From assembly GCF_017654505.1 (NCBI RefSeq), contig NC_054553.1, positions 4,201,474-4,265,473 on the forward strand: 64,000 bases of DNA, read 5' to 3'. This stretch comes from Polyodon spathula. Its lineage: Eukaryota > Chordata > Actinopteri > Acipenseriformes > Polyodontidae. This document shows positions 1 to 11,110 of the stretch, piece after piece (within the stretch, counting starts at the first letter, position 1; each line of letters begins with the position of its first letter). The notes under the pieces are model-generated. The model made no database searches. It worked only from the letters and a program-made list of their open reading frames with translations, and had not been told where the DNA came from. A program made the position numbers and the translations under genes.

Positions 1-958
1 TGCCATTGTTGTGGTTCCAGGGCCTCGCAGCTTCCTCTCTTAGCTCACCTCTGCGTGAAATTGGTTTAATGAAGCTGAAAGGTATGGGCCTCTAACAACA
101 CTGGGAGTCATGCGACAGCACTTCATTTTTTTCAGTTGCGCTAACATTTCTGTGCTAATTTATAACGCGCCACACAAAAGATTTTTTTTTTTATCTGGCA
201 CATTACATTAGGACAAACGACTGGTCTTTCATCACCCCAGCAGCTAGTCATACACTTTAATAAGAGGTGTGTATGAGCCTGAAGGAAAGCCTTGATTAAG
301 ATTAACAATAAATGAAGATATTGCAACGCTTTTAATATTAATATCCCCTTCCACCACCCCTGAATAAATACTTAGTTAAAAAGCAGACAAGCAAAGATGC
401 AAATCTCTTGTTTTTTTAACTTTCTCTAATCGCTCCCTGTATTGGTCTCTAGTGCAATGGAGTTGCACTATAATGCAATGACTTTACAATGGTAAAGAGG
501 GTGGAAAGGTAAAATGATGTAACAGTGAACAATAGTGTGGATCAGTGCACACGTGCATTGCTGTAGCGTGCTACCATATCAGTGCCGCTGTGCAATATTC
601 GTATGTTATGGTCTGCCACTCTAGTATGAACAGTATTTGTAAGGGAAGCCACCAAAGGTCCTTCTTATATTCCTCATACTCTTTTTTTAAAATGGCAAAG
701 TCTGGGGTTGTGTTCAGCTGATATTTTCTGGACAGTCAGTTAACGAGAAATGCATCTGTCACTAGACTGTATACTATACGGTTAACTTCTGACTTTCACA
801 TTTTATATTATGCAGACAAGCGGGTTCCTCAGAAGATGCTGTTTAATGGGACCCCCTTTATAAAACCTTGTAATGCTGTTAGAGAGTTGTTGAAGTTTTT
901 TGCTCAATGCTCAGATTCAATGCACAAACAAGTGAATGATTGCAAGTGCGTGTGTACA

Positions 959-1060
959 TGTCTGTGTGTGTGTGTGTGCGTGTGTTTGTGTGTTTCCGTG
1001 CACATGTCTCTGTGTGTGTGTGCGTGCGCATGTGTCTGGGTCTCTGTGTGTGTATGTTTC
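959..1060. repeat. Imperfect (TG)n microsatellite
   Basis: About 100 bp of TG dinucleotides with scattered interruptions. The two overlapping cysteine/valine-rich frames through it are products of the repeat and not genes. Confidence 0.95.
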
Positions 1061-1385
1061 CATTTACAATAGTGAGCTCTGTTAACACAGTGATCACTGT
1101 GGAGTTCATTTTCAGGGCGGATGCTGCCACAGTCTTGGATTATCCTCGAGGTGTTAGTGCTATTTCATTTCTGTCTATTATTCCTCGTGCTCATTAAGGT
1201 GTAACATAACAGAGCCGGAATGGGATGCCCTCAAAGACAGGTCTCCAGGGAAGGGGCTGCAGCCTTTACACCAAAGGCATCACCATTCAAGATCTGTCAT
1301 TTTATACATCAAACTAGACAGTACATCGAACTCCAAGCAGCTTGCATGAAAGACTTCCTCTTTGAGCTCCCATGGTATAGTAGGA

Positions 1386-1606
1386 GGGACAGTAGTCAGC
1401 TCTGCTGCAATGCAGAGGCATGGGGACAGTATAGCTCTGCTGCAATGCACAGGCATGGGGACAGTATAGCTCTGCTGCAATGCACAGGCATGGGGACAGT
1501 ATAGCTCTGCTGCAATGAACAGGCATGGGGACAGTATAGCTCTGCTGCAATGCACAGGCATGGGGACAGTAGTCAGCTCTGCTGCAATGCAGGGGTGACA
1601 GCTCTG
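1386..1606. repeat. 35-bp minisatellite, about 6 copies
   Basis: A 35-bp unit beginning AGCTCTGCTGCAATGCA and ending GGCATGGGGACAGTAT is repeated head to tail. The middle copies are almost identical; the first and last carry an extra GTC after ACAGTA. The reverse strand stays open for 121 codons because of the repeat, giving a low-complexity Ala/Cys/Pro-rich frame with no recognisable domain. Confidence 0.93.
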
Positions 1607-2152
1607 TTGGTATACTAGAGCTCCATTGGATTCTGCTTTGTTCATATGTATCTACAGCATCCTGTGTGCCCCAACATCATGTCATAACATTTTAGCACAA
1701 CTGTTTATTTATACATTTGTAAAACAATGAGATAGATGCCATTTACTTAATGATTCAATATGCAGAATATTGAAAAATATTAAGTGTTTTAGAATTCTGT
1801 ATTCAGTCTTTTACCCAAACTATGTGAAAACTTTGAATTGTGTAAGCTTGATTAATAGAGCCTTAGTGTATCTGCTACATTGTTTAATCAAGCCGAATCC
1901 TGCCTGCTCGGAACTAGTGTTTCCCTGCTCACCATACTCATTTACCAGAGCTTACCCCATGCTGTCCAATATGAACAATACCAGCGTATTGATTATACCA
2001 GCGTATTGACTGTCCTGAGCGGGCTGCAGTTATTATTATTATAGTGTTGTAATGCTGCAATCTAACTCCATTGCTCTACCGTTCTTTTTCAAATGGGAGG
2101 TTGAGCAACTGGTGGTAATCCAGCAGAGCTGCTAGGTGGAGGTGTGACGCAG

Positions 2153-2153
<1 letters not shown>

Positions 2154-2193
<40 letters not shown>

Positions 2194-2217
2194 TGTGTGT
2201 CTGTGTGTGTGTGTGTC
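2154..2217. repeat. (TG)n microsatellite
   Basis: Near-pure TG dinucleotide tract of 64 bp with one GCGC interruption and one CTG interruption. Confidence 0.96.
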
Positions 2218-2822
2218 TATACTTTGAAATACCTGATCTGCTGTAGGGGATGCCAGGTAAGGTTAGCTCTCTGCTATCTGGTTGTGCAACTAGGCAGTCC
2301 TATCACTTTCAGGTAATTACCCACTTATCAATAAACTCTGTCAACAGAGAACAATGAGCAATTTTAAAAGAATGAACCCAACTTCTGTTTAGTTTCACTT
2401 TTAACAATAGGGCAAATGTTTTCTTTCCACAAACCTCCTGCACAGATCGACGTGAGGGATATCAACAAAAAGTTAAATTATTATAATTTTTTTTTTTTTT
2501 AACTAGTTTTGCAATATTAACAGCTACATTTTCAAATTCACAAAACACATGGACCAAATTGCATTTTGGTAAATGACTTGATAAATGAGACCCCCTCTGT
2601 TTATTCGATTCGTATGAAGTTTGTTTTCACAAATGCAGTTAATTATTCAGGCCACTAGCTGGAGCAAGCAAGCAGCAATCGGAGTGTTTCTGATGCGGTT
2701 GTTTTTTTTGTTTTTCTTTCCTAGATAAATTGTTTTTTATACATGCTTAGTTTGAATGAAAATCACATATCTAAAGAGCATAGATAGATGTTAATATGAT
2801 CAAATAATGTGTAAAGTGTAAT

Positions 2823-2823
<1 letters not shown>

Positions 2824-2894
<71 letters not shown>
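2824..2894. repeat. (GATA)n microsatellite
   Basis: About 17 uninterrupted GATA tetranucleotides, the only long GATA tract in the window. Confidence 0.97.
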
Positions 2895-3774
2895 GAAACT
2901 TGTATTTAAGTGTTATATACATGCACACATATAATAATGTCATGATGCTCATGAGTTGTAGATGTATAGATACCTATAAAAACAGACAACCTGATTCATA
3001 ATGCAGTCTCTGCAAGTCATGTGGCTGGATTTCATTGCAACATCAATCTTCAAGAGACAGTTACCATACTATTGTTTAAAAAAAAAAAAAAAAACAGTTT
3101 GTCTTGCTATCAACCATTAAATATAGATTCGCTGGGTCCCAGAAGTACAGTATTTACCTGTTTGAATTGGATTCAGTGTATTAGGCAATCACCCTGAAGA
3201 GCAGATAACAGTGGCTGTTTGCAGTGTTGCAATCCTTAGCTCAAACAGTGGGCTACTGAACTTCCAAAAATATGAATGGAAGTACAAACAGAGGGTCGGG
3301 GGTAAGTCAGGTCCTCCCTGCCTCCGTTACCGTAGTTGACAATAAAGTGTTGTTTAATAATTTAAGAGATTGATTTAAAAATCCACAGAGAGAAAACAAT
3401 TAAGATGTCAGATGTGTTTTGGGGAATGTGTCACAACCAGAGCCCTGGAAAGCACCAGACCACATTATATGCCATGAGGCATATAAATGCACTCTGCCCT
3501 TTGTGTATACCTGCAGGGTTAGAGCTACAGTTCTGTGTTAAATGTAATAAGCACTGGGGATTATTTTCAAAGCACAGGAACTAAAATTGCAAGTAACTAA
3601 ATATGTGCAACAATTCAACAACATTTGGGGCAAAATGGAAAGGTTGAAAAACATTGTAAAGGAAGTTTATAAAAGTTTTTTTATATATATACATAGTCAA
3701 GAAAGAGTAAATATTCTGGTAGAAATCTGGTTTTATTCAGAAAGAAATGAACAAGTGCTTAAGCACAAAAAGTT

Positions 3775-3775
<1 letters not shown>

Positions 3776-3858
<83 letters not shown>

Positions 3859-3894
3859 TCACACACACACACACACACCACACACACACACACA
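3776..3894. repeat. Compound (CT)n-(CA)n microsatellite
   Basis: A pure (CT)n tract of about 79 bp runs directly into an imperfect (CA)n tract of about 40 bp. Long Ser/Leu or Arg/Glu frames across it are repeat products. Confidence 0.97.
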
Positions 3895-3987
3895 CTGTAT
3901 ATGGATTTCTGAATTTCTCCGTTCCAATCAAGTTTTATTTTGTAGTGGAGTTGCAAGTATAATTGCACACAGAACATACGGGAAAAC

Positions 3988-4106
<119 letters not shown>

Positions 4107-4517
4107 TTTTTAAGAATTGCAGCAATATAGCTTTTAGTTTTCCGGGTAAAAGGCGAAAATCAGACTCCCTACTGATATTTCATTTGAATTCATACTGTAT
4201 ATATGTCCAATGTCGTTCAGTGCAGTTGCCATGCAGTGTATCAATGGAATTACTGTGCTGTAATGTGTACTACTATAGCGCAGACGATTGTGTTTAAATA
4301 TTGTTAATGGTAGATAGCTCTCCACTGAGAGTGGCATGTACAGCAAGGATTGCATTACCAGTGAAACCATCGCCCCTCTAGTCTTACGCACTCGCTGTGC
4401 ACCTGTCTGGGTGTGTCGGGTAGCTGTGGTTATAACTGTTGTCACGCATATAAATATGTTAAATATCAGGTGTGCTTTTAGCAGAACTAACCCTGGGAAA
4501 ATCATATCCCTAAATGT

Positions 4518-4660
4518 ATTTCGTGACTCATAAAAGTGTACCATAGCAAAAGCACAGCAAAGTGTTATCATTTAAGCGTGGTAAAGCATAGGTAAGTACT
4601 GTAAAAAATAGGGAGGCGTAGTAAAGCATATTAATAAACATTTCAACGCAAAGAATAACC
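4518..4660 (+). repeat. Copy of dispersed CCCTTATAAAAG-type repeat
   Basis: The block shares an ordered series of short words with the block at 16470-16595: CATAGCAAAAGCACAGCAAAG, then GTGGTAAAGCATAGGTAA, then GTAAAAAATA and GTAAAGCATAT. The order and spacing are kept, so the two are copies of one interspersed element and not chance A-rich sequence. No protein or tRNA-like head is visible; I cannot name the family. Confidence 0.6.
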
Positions 4661-5223
4661 ATGAGAAGAGCAGGGACAAACTGCAAAAATACTGTCGAGA
4701 ACTTTTATAAGGGAGCATTAACTAGTTACTTATATATAACATCTAAAAATAAACGGGAAAAATAATAAATAACGGAAGTGATTCTAATAAATAAAGCAAT
4801 ATAGGCTTTATGGAGAAAGGTTGCGCATTGGGCAATGGGATGAGTCATCACGAATGGTACATCTTAGGAAGTCAGTGGGAAATTTAAAATACACTAAATA
4901 CTCGTCAATAAATAAAATACAAGTGAATTAATTAAAAACAAAATTTTGTATTTATTCATTAATGCATATAAGATATTGGTTGCTCTTTGTTTTAAGGGTT
5001 GCGTTCATCGGCGTGTTTTTAGCGTTTCCGAGTGGCTATTTTTAAAACGCAGGAGTCAGTTCCTCAGTGAAACGAATTCCAGTGATTCCTCTTCGCAGCA
5101 AGTTGAGATTGAGCCCCGTGTAAACAGAAATGAACTAAGGGTGCGGTGTTTTGGGGAGCAGCTCTACTACAACTGAAGTCATGAGTGTCACTTCATCGAA
5201 ATACTGTTATTGTTGTACTAACC

Positions 5224-5444
5224 CGTCGCGCAGCCCCCCACCCCCCCAGCCCCCTCGCTCCCGGCCTCCCCCCCCCCCCCCCCCGCTCCCCCCCCGCTCC
5301 CCCCCCCTTCCTCTCTCCTCTGTCTCTCTCTCGTCATCTTCTCAGCACTGATTTCATTCGGCAGCGAAGTGCTTAAAATTGTCGTCCCTCGTTAACCTAG
5401 ATACTTTCTCCCTTTGTACTACTTTTATACCCACACCCCCCCGT

Positions 5445-5537
<93 letters not shown>

Positions 5538-5716
5538 CCCTCGTCGCCTCCTTCTCTCTCTCCTCCGTTCTTTCCTTTTCCCCCTTCTCTCTCTCCTCTT
5601 CTCATTCTTCTCCTCCTACTCCTCTCCCCATCACTCCCCCCTAGTCTCTCTCTCCCTTCCCCCTTCCCCTCCTCTCCTCTCTCTCTCCGCATCTCATCCT
5701 CTCTCCCCTCACTCTC
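5224..5716. repeat. 490-bp polypyrimidine block with 45-bp C run
   Basis: Almost every base on the plus strand is C or T. It contains C-rich runs (about 5268-5284), a pure C tract at 5446-5490, a (CT)n tract to about 5534, then mixed CT-rich sequence. The Ser/Pro/Leu-rich frames through it are low complexity. Such mirror-like purine/pyrimidine tracts can form triplex DNA, and the G-rich strand can form quadruplexes. Confidence 0.93.
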
Positions 5717-5909
5717 GATGGATGATTATTTAGGGCAGCGATTTAAAACTGCAATTACTGAATGAATCTGACATTTGTACAGGTGATGCGTAATTGTGGT
5801 GACGCGTTGTGTTTAAACGGAAAGCTTTGCCTTGCAGGTAGGGCGCAGCGAGGATATCGTGGCAGGAAGGCACGCCGGTCAGGCCAGAACCTGCCACTCC
5901 ACTAAGCGA

Positions 5910-5918
5910 GTGTGGTGT

Positions 5919-5978
<60 letters not shown>

Positions 5979-5983
5979 TGTGT
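5910..5983. repeat. (GT)n microsatellite
   Basis: Near-pure GT tract of about 74 bp with one GG interruption near each end. Confidence 0.96.
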
Positions 5984-6549
5984 ACACAAGCTGTATTGTG
6001 TTTGCCTTTAAATAAAACCCAAAGAAACGCGTTAGACAGTTGCGTTAATCGGTATCATTTGAACATGACAGGTCCCAAAACAATCCTCTTGGGTACAACA
6101 CTGATAATGTATTGTAGAAGGGTTGTACTGTGCAGTGAAAGAGTTGAAAAACTGAATCCATATTGAAGCTGCTGGGCTGGGTGTGATTCTGTTGTGTTGG
6201 TTACCGACAGTCCACTGGGATCCTCTGGTCCCATCAGAAGCTTGCCAGTGCACCTTCGTAATCAGCCCCGGACTGGAGACCAGTAGAGCAGCTGCTGCCT
6301 GGCTCTCCTCCAGGGACCAGAGACTCGGAGTCGCTTACAGCTTGTAAACAGAATTAATCCGGCGCTCACTGGAGATATTGATTAGACAGGGCGGAGATTA
6401 AAAAAAAAAATAAACTACATCAACCGATCTGTAACTGTTCCTGTGACATCACACCAGCACTTTTCAAACTTATGTAATTCAAATTAAACAGGGGGGTGAC
6501 AGGTACTCACATAGTAAGTTATAGTTACAGCTGCAACCAATAGGCTACA
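5984..6549. other. Gene-free stretch
   Basis: Ordinary non-coding sequence of mixed composition. I see no exon, RNA gene or repeat of note apart from an A-run near 6400. Confidence 0.6.
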
Positions 6550-6551
6550 CT

Positions 6552-6945
6552 TCCTTCTAATCCCTCAACTCTAACCACTAGGGCCACACAGCCTCTCAGT
6601 CCCTCAACTCTAACCACTAGGGCCACACTGCCTCCCAGTCCCTCAACTCTAACCACTAGGGCCACACTGCCTCCCAGTCCCTCAACTCTAACCACTAGGG
6701 CCACACAGCCTCCCAGTCCCTCAACTCTAACCACTAGGGCCACACAGCCTCCCAGTCCCTCAACTCTAACCACTAGGGCCACACAGCCTCCGTCAATCAA
6801 CTCTAACCACTAGGGACACACAGCCTCCCAGTCCCTCAACTTTAACCACTAGGGCCACACAGCCTCCCAGTCCCTCAACTCTAACCACTAGGGACACACA
6901 GCCTCCCAGTCCCTCAGCTTTAACAAGTAGGCTACACTTGCCCCG
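6552..6945 (-). repeat. 39-bp minisatellite built from a SINE-head-like unit
   Basis: About ten copies of a 39-bp unit containing CTCAACTCTAACCACTAGG, GCCACAC and GCCTCCCAGTCC. Read on the minus strand, the unit holds GTGTGGCCCTAGTGGTTAG, which resembles box A of a tRNA-derived SINE promoter. Copies differ by a few substitutions (for example ACACTG versus ACACAG) and decay toward the right edge. The 91-codon minus-strand frame across it consists only of a 13-residue repeat forced by the 39-bp period. Confidence 0.9.
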
Positions 6946-8924
6946 GTCCCTTCAATTTGATCAACAGGACATACAGTCCCTCAGCTCATTTGAGGCTAGA
7001 TTTACTAAAGCCTTCACCATTCCTGTGGAAAAAAAAAAATTAAATAAAAACTACTTTCTAGTTTTCGAACACAAGCAGGTTAGAAAGAAAATAGCACAAA
7101 CTTGTTAAAAGTGGTTTGTTTTAAACGTGGGCAGCGCTTTACTCTCACGACAGGCAGGGGAGGAGCGAGCTCTTCAATCTACGTGACCTTTTCGGGAACA
7201 AAAAAACTAAAGGAAGAAAACAGAAGGTGCAATTGCAGGTAAGTGGGGGGGAGGGGGGCAGCCTGCTGGGTTGCTCAGCTGCGTGGTATTCCGGTCCCCA
7301 CCCTGTAACCAAAGCCGACAGGGAGCTCTACAGACTAAGCCAGCGCTGCTCTGCGGTGTTTGGGGTAGGGGCTGTATTTGCACAGGTGGATCGCGAGGGA
7401 CCCACTGTGCGCCAGGGTGAGGGGAGGGGGGACCAGAAAGTCCGGTTTCCCCAGAGCAAGCAGCACAGTCCTCGCTTGGTTATTGTGTCCACCGCAGGAG
7501 AAGCGATTAAGGATTGTATTTGAACCTGTCTAGCCTGCCAGTGGGTGTGATGAAAACAAATATCAGGGTGAACTTTGGGTTACACTTATGGAAAGAATAA
7601 GCTACACAAATACAGCGACTTAAAATAACACAGTGCAATGCTCTTGTTTGAAAATTCCGGAGGGGGGAATTCATTGAAATGCTTTGCAGCTACAAGAACG
7701 GCACGATTGAACTCGGGCCAGCCAGCGAGCATGCGGGTAACAATGGACTGGGTGTGGCATCTCAGGAGGTAGCAGGATTACCTCAGGGCTCAAAGCGTAC
7801 AGGTTTTACTGCAGTACAAATTCACACTCAATATGGACCATAGCTGTGTACCTGTTGTCTACATCTTTCTTTGAATCACTAGGGGTTTTTAATATCAATG
7901 CATCAAACATTAGAGGTTTTTTAGACCAAAATCCTGTTCAACAGCAAGAACAATGAAAAAAAAAAACTCAAAACACAAGCAATATACTTTAGGGTGTGAT
8001 AAAGCCGGGCATTTCAACAGCAAAGCAAAGCTCATGGTTAAAACAGGACACAGGGGAATCATAGAAAAATATACTGTAGTAAAATATATTCAAGCATTGA
8101 GGTTTGATAAATTGATAAACACATTGTGGAGTTTAGTACAAAGCAGAGAAACGTAGTAAAACATTTGTTTTTGTTTCGTAATTGAGATTCAAATAACAGT
8201 GGGCAATGCATCTACCCAGCACTTAGGTTAACACATGGTAATGCTCTATTCATCTATTGAAACAGGGTCTTCTAATATTCAACCCCTAAACAGGAAGCAT
8301 TCCAGCAGAGCATAATACAAAAGGCTGTGGTGGATATTAAACACTGGAAAATATTCACAAGCAGAGTTGAGCACAGGGAAGGTGAAAGTACAGAAATGTA
8401 CAGAACAGCCTGGTAAAGTTTGGTTTTGCAATGATCGCACACACTCACACACGTGGAAACAGGCACTCAACACTTTGCTAATGGCAGGCTTTTGTTAAGT
8501 GAAAACAGTTTATGCAGCACAACCAAAACACAGTAAAGATCCCATTATTTGAATTTCTATTGTCTATTTTTAGTTCTGTACAGGGGGTGGGGAGTTGCAT
8601 TTTGCACCGTTGCAAAAGCAGAGTAAAGCTCAGCCCAGTGCTTAGCATACTGGATGCATGTAGAGCAGATTTGGAACCTGCTGAGCGGTGGTTTGGTTGA
8701 AGCGGCCGTGCTGACTGCTAACTGAAGTGTGAGGCTGTCGATGATGTAATCAGGATTCCTTTAATGACAAGACAATGGCTGTCTCCGGGCGGAACTCAAT
8801 GGAGCATTCCAAACATCCAGGCCAAGCTCCATCTCTCTCGCTCACTGCCAGGCCCCTGCGTTGACGGACTGACCACCCTTCGTGATCACAGCCCTTTCTT
8901 TCAACACAAGATCTAACGCCAGTT
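6946..8924. other. Gene-free stretch
   Basis: No supported gene. There is a G-rich patch near 7241-7259 and a 98-codon plus-strand frame at 7227-7523 with no recognisable domain, which I do not call. The rest is unique-looking non-coding sequence. Confidence 0.6.
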
Positions 8925-9080
8925 TACCCCCCTTATAAAACTTTACAACTTTATGCTTGCAGTTTACTTTGCACTGTAATCTGCATTCACTGTGCTTTAC
9001 CACCTTTAAGTGTGGTTTTCACAAGGCTTTACTGTGCATGCAGGGGATTTACCATGCCTGCCATGCCGTGCTGTCACTAG
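8925..9080 (+). repeat. Probable diverged copy of the CCCTTATAAAA-type repeat
   Basis: Starts CCCCCCTTATAAAACTTTAC, like the blocks at 16470 and 19072, and goes on with words such as CTGTGCTTTACCACC and TTTACCATGCCTGCCATGC that resemble the family in inverted order. Assignment rests on the 5' motif plus word content only. Confidence 0.4.
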
Positions 9081-9660
9081 GCTTTTGTAATAAGAAGAAT
9101 AGGCAATAAGAAGAAATACGACTCTTGCATTCCTTGGTGTGTATTGCAGAGCCTCAGTGGGGGGAGCGGGCTGGGGGGGGGCAACGGTTGATCAGACCGA
9201 TACCTTTGAAGAGCAATATAATGCATTATAAAATCATTGCACTGTGGAAGTTCCTGAGTGCTAATCAACGAGAAAGGCAGCCCCAGCCCCAGCTGAGCTC
9301 CTCTGCCTCTCTCCCTGCTCAGCATTTGCAAGGGAAAGAGCCTGGGGTCTGCAGAGACACCAATCTAACACAAGAGCGGGATCCTCTGAACTGAATGGAA
9401 ACTCAGCGGAACTGATCCCTGCTCTCACTGGAACACTCCTGGACTGCAGCTAATCTTCTTTGCAGAATATCGTACAGGGTAATGCAACCCAAGTTGTAGA
9501 GATACTACTTCACATTTAGCACAGAGAGTAAGAGAGGAAGTAAAAGTTGAGTGATAGTTAGTTCATATACAATTTGTTGCATTTACAATACAGACACCAG
9601 AAAATAAATAGAGTGCTGAGCACGAAAAAGAAAGCAGAGTACAAACTGACTGACATGGTG
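9081..9660. other. Gene-free stretch
   Basis: Non-coding sequence leading up to the CT tract; a short G run lies at about 9174-9181. Nothing else recognised. Confidence 0.6.
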
Positions 9661-9663
9661 TCA

Positions 9664-9668
9664 TTCTC

Positions 9669-9735
<67 letters not shown>

Positions 9736-9751
9736 TCTCTCTCTCTCTCTC
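9664..9751. repeat. (CT)n microsatellite
   Basis: CT dinucleotides for about 88 bp with occasional CCCT interruptions. It is followed by CAGGTTGCAG, so the end looks superficially like a splice acceptor, but no coding exon follows. Confidence 0.95.
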
Positions 9752-10194
9752 AGGTTGCAGGACTCTTTCACCTGGGGAGGGATCCTCTGCACTGTAATTA
9801 CACGGCGATGGGGAACAGCTTAACACAGTGGTCCTTGTGTAAGCTGGGAATGGGGCCCTGTCAGATTGGTCACAGCTTATTTAATTACACAAATGAAGAA
9901 GTAACGAGGCAGCAGCTTCTCTGTGCCGTCGCTCCGCAGGGCAGGTGCAGGGGAAAGCAGTTTCCTGATTGCCTCTGGCCTCGGCTCGCTGGCCCCCAGG
10001 GGGAAGAGAAGTAATTCAGTTCAGATCTTTTGTCTCAATACAGCTTCCCTTTTTCTTTTTGTTTAACCTCAGGAGCAGTCTTCCCTCCTCCAAGTGCCTT
10101 CCAGCACTGCTTACTGATCAGGAGTTCAGCACTCGGTCAGCAAGGGCAGCGCTCCACAGAGGGGTAAACTAAATGAAACGGAGTGGCCAAGTTC

Positions 10195-10290
10195 GTGTAT
10201 GGGATAGGCAGTGTGATCTAGTGGTTATAGCTGAGTGACAGGGAAACAATGTGGTCTAGTGGTTAGAGCTGAGGGGCTGGGTAGGTGAGG
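10195..10290 (+). repeat. Two SINE-head-like copies in tandem
   Basis: AGTGTGATCTAGTGGTTATAGCTGAG and AATGTGGTCTAGTGGTTAGAGCTGAG-type sequences sit about 48 bp apart in direct orientation. GTGGTCTAGTGGTTAGAGCT is a good match to tRNA box A in tRNA-derived SINEs. It is the reverse complement of the unit that makes up the minisatellites at 6.6 kb and 59-61 kb. No box B follows, so these are head fragments. Confidence 0.65.
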
Positions 10291-10629
10291 CTGCACCAGC
10301 TAGAGAACCAATTGTTTCACAAGATCAGACTTTCAGCAGACAAACGTTTCCCTACTTTAAGAAGTCAGGACTGTAGATGGATATGTTTGTCTCCTTGAGT
10401 TGGTTTGATGATCTAGAATGTTCTGTATCCATTGTGAAGAATTGCTCTAGGTGATTAAAGAAACAAAAGCAATATGGCAGACCAGACTGCAACCAAAAGC
10501 ATACCTTTATATTAACATGATAGCCTTCTCACAATCTCTTACTTGCTAGGAGATCGCTAAACCTTTATAGAGCTCTCATATCTTCAGGCTGAGTTCTAGC
10601 CAGCACACACACACACGCACGCACACATG

Positions 10630-10666
<37 letters not shown>

Positions 10667-10849
10667 CCAGACAGCTGGTAGATCCTGGACCTTCCTCATA
10701 ATGGGTTTCCTGTGTAAACACGCCCAAAAGACAACACATTATGCATTACCTCCCTAATGGGTTCCTGTGTAAACAGAGCCTGACCACACTTACCCCTTTA
10801 AACTCACCTCACAGCTCCATCCTACAGTAGTTTCTCTAGATTTACCAGA
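10291..10849. other. Gene-free stretch with (CA)n tract
   Basis: Contains an imperfect (CA)n microsatellite at about 10603-10664 with GCACGC interruptions. Otherwise ordinary non-coding sequence. Confidence 0.7.
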
Positions 10850-11000
10850 AGGCCACACCACCTCCCAGTCCCTCAACTATAATAACTAGGCCACACTGCC
10901 TCCAAGTCCCACTGCGCCAACCTCTAAGCCACACTTTCTACCAGTCCCTCAGCAGCTTCTGTATAATCCACAGGCCACGCTACTAGGCCCTCATCTCCAA
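10850..11000 (-). repeat. Degenerate SINE-head-like units
   Basis: Three to four decayed copies of the same unit as at 6.6 kb, recognisable by CCTCCCAGTCCCTCAACTA, TAACTAGGCCACACTGCC and TACCAGTCCCTCAGC. They lead directly into the SINE at 11006-11110, also minus strand. Confidence 0.65.
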
Positions 11001-11005
11001 CCATT

Positions 11006-11110
11006 GTTATTTGTTTATTTAGCAGATGCTTTTATCCAAGGAGGCTTACCGAGACTTCACAGCCTCCCAAGCCACTCAATTCTAACCCCTAGTCCACACA
11101 GCTCCAATTA
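11006..11110 (-). mobile_element. tRNA-derived SINE, internally shortened
   Basis: Read on the minus strand, a box A-like head (GTGTGGACTAGGGGTTAG) is followed by GGAGGCTGTGAAGTCTC and then by a tail TTGGATAAAAGCATCTGC + TAAATAAACAAATAA. This tail is the well-known 3' end of many fish SINEs and their partner LINEs. A full element would have a box B and a body between head and tail; here they are missing, so the copy is internally deleted. It shows that the minisatellite unit found elsewhere in the window is a SINE head. Confidence 0.65.

Noticed and set aside
5379..5765. Pro/Ser/Leu-rich 128-codon frame
   Set aside because: It is a translation of the polypyrimidine block only.
9740..9775. 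Pyrimidine tract followed by CAG, resembling a splice acceptor
   Set aside because: It is the end of a (CT)n microsatellite. The frame after it has no known protein content and no matching donor site.
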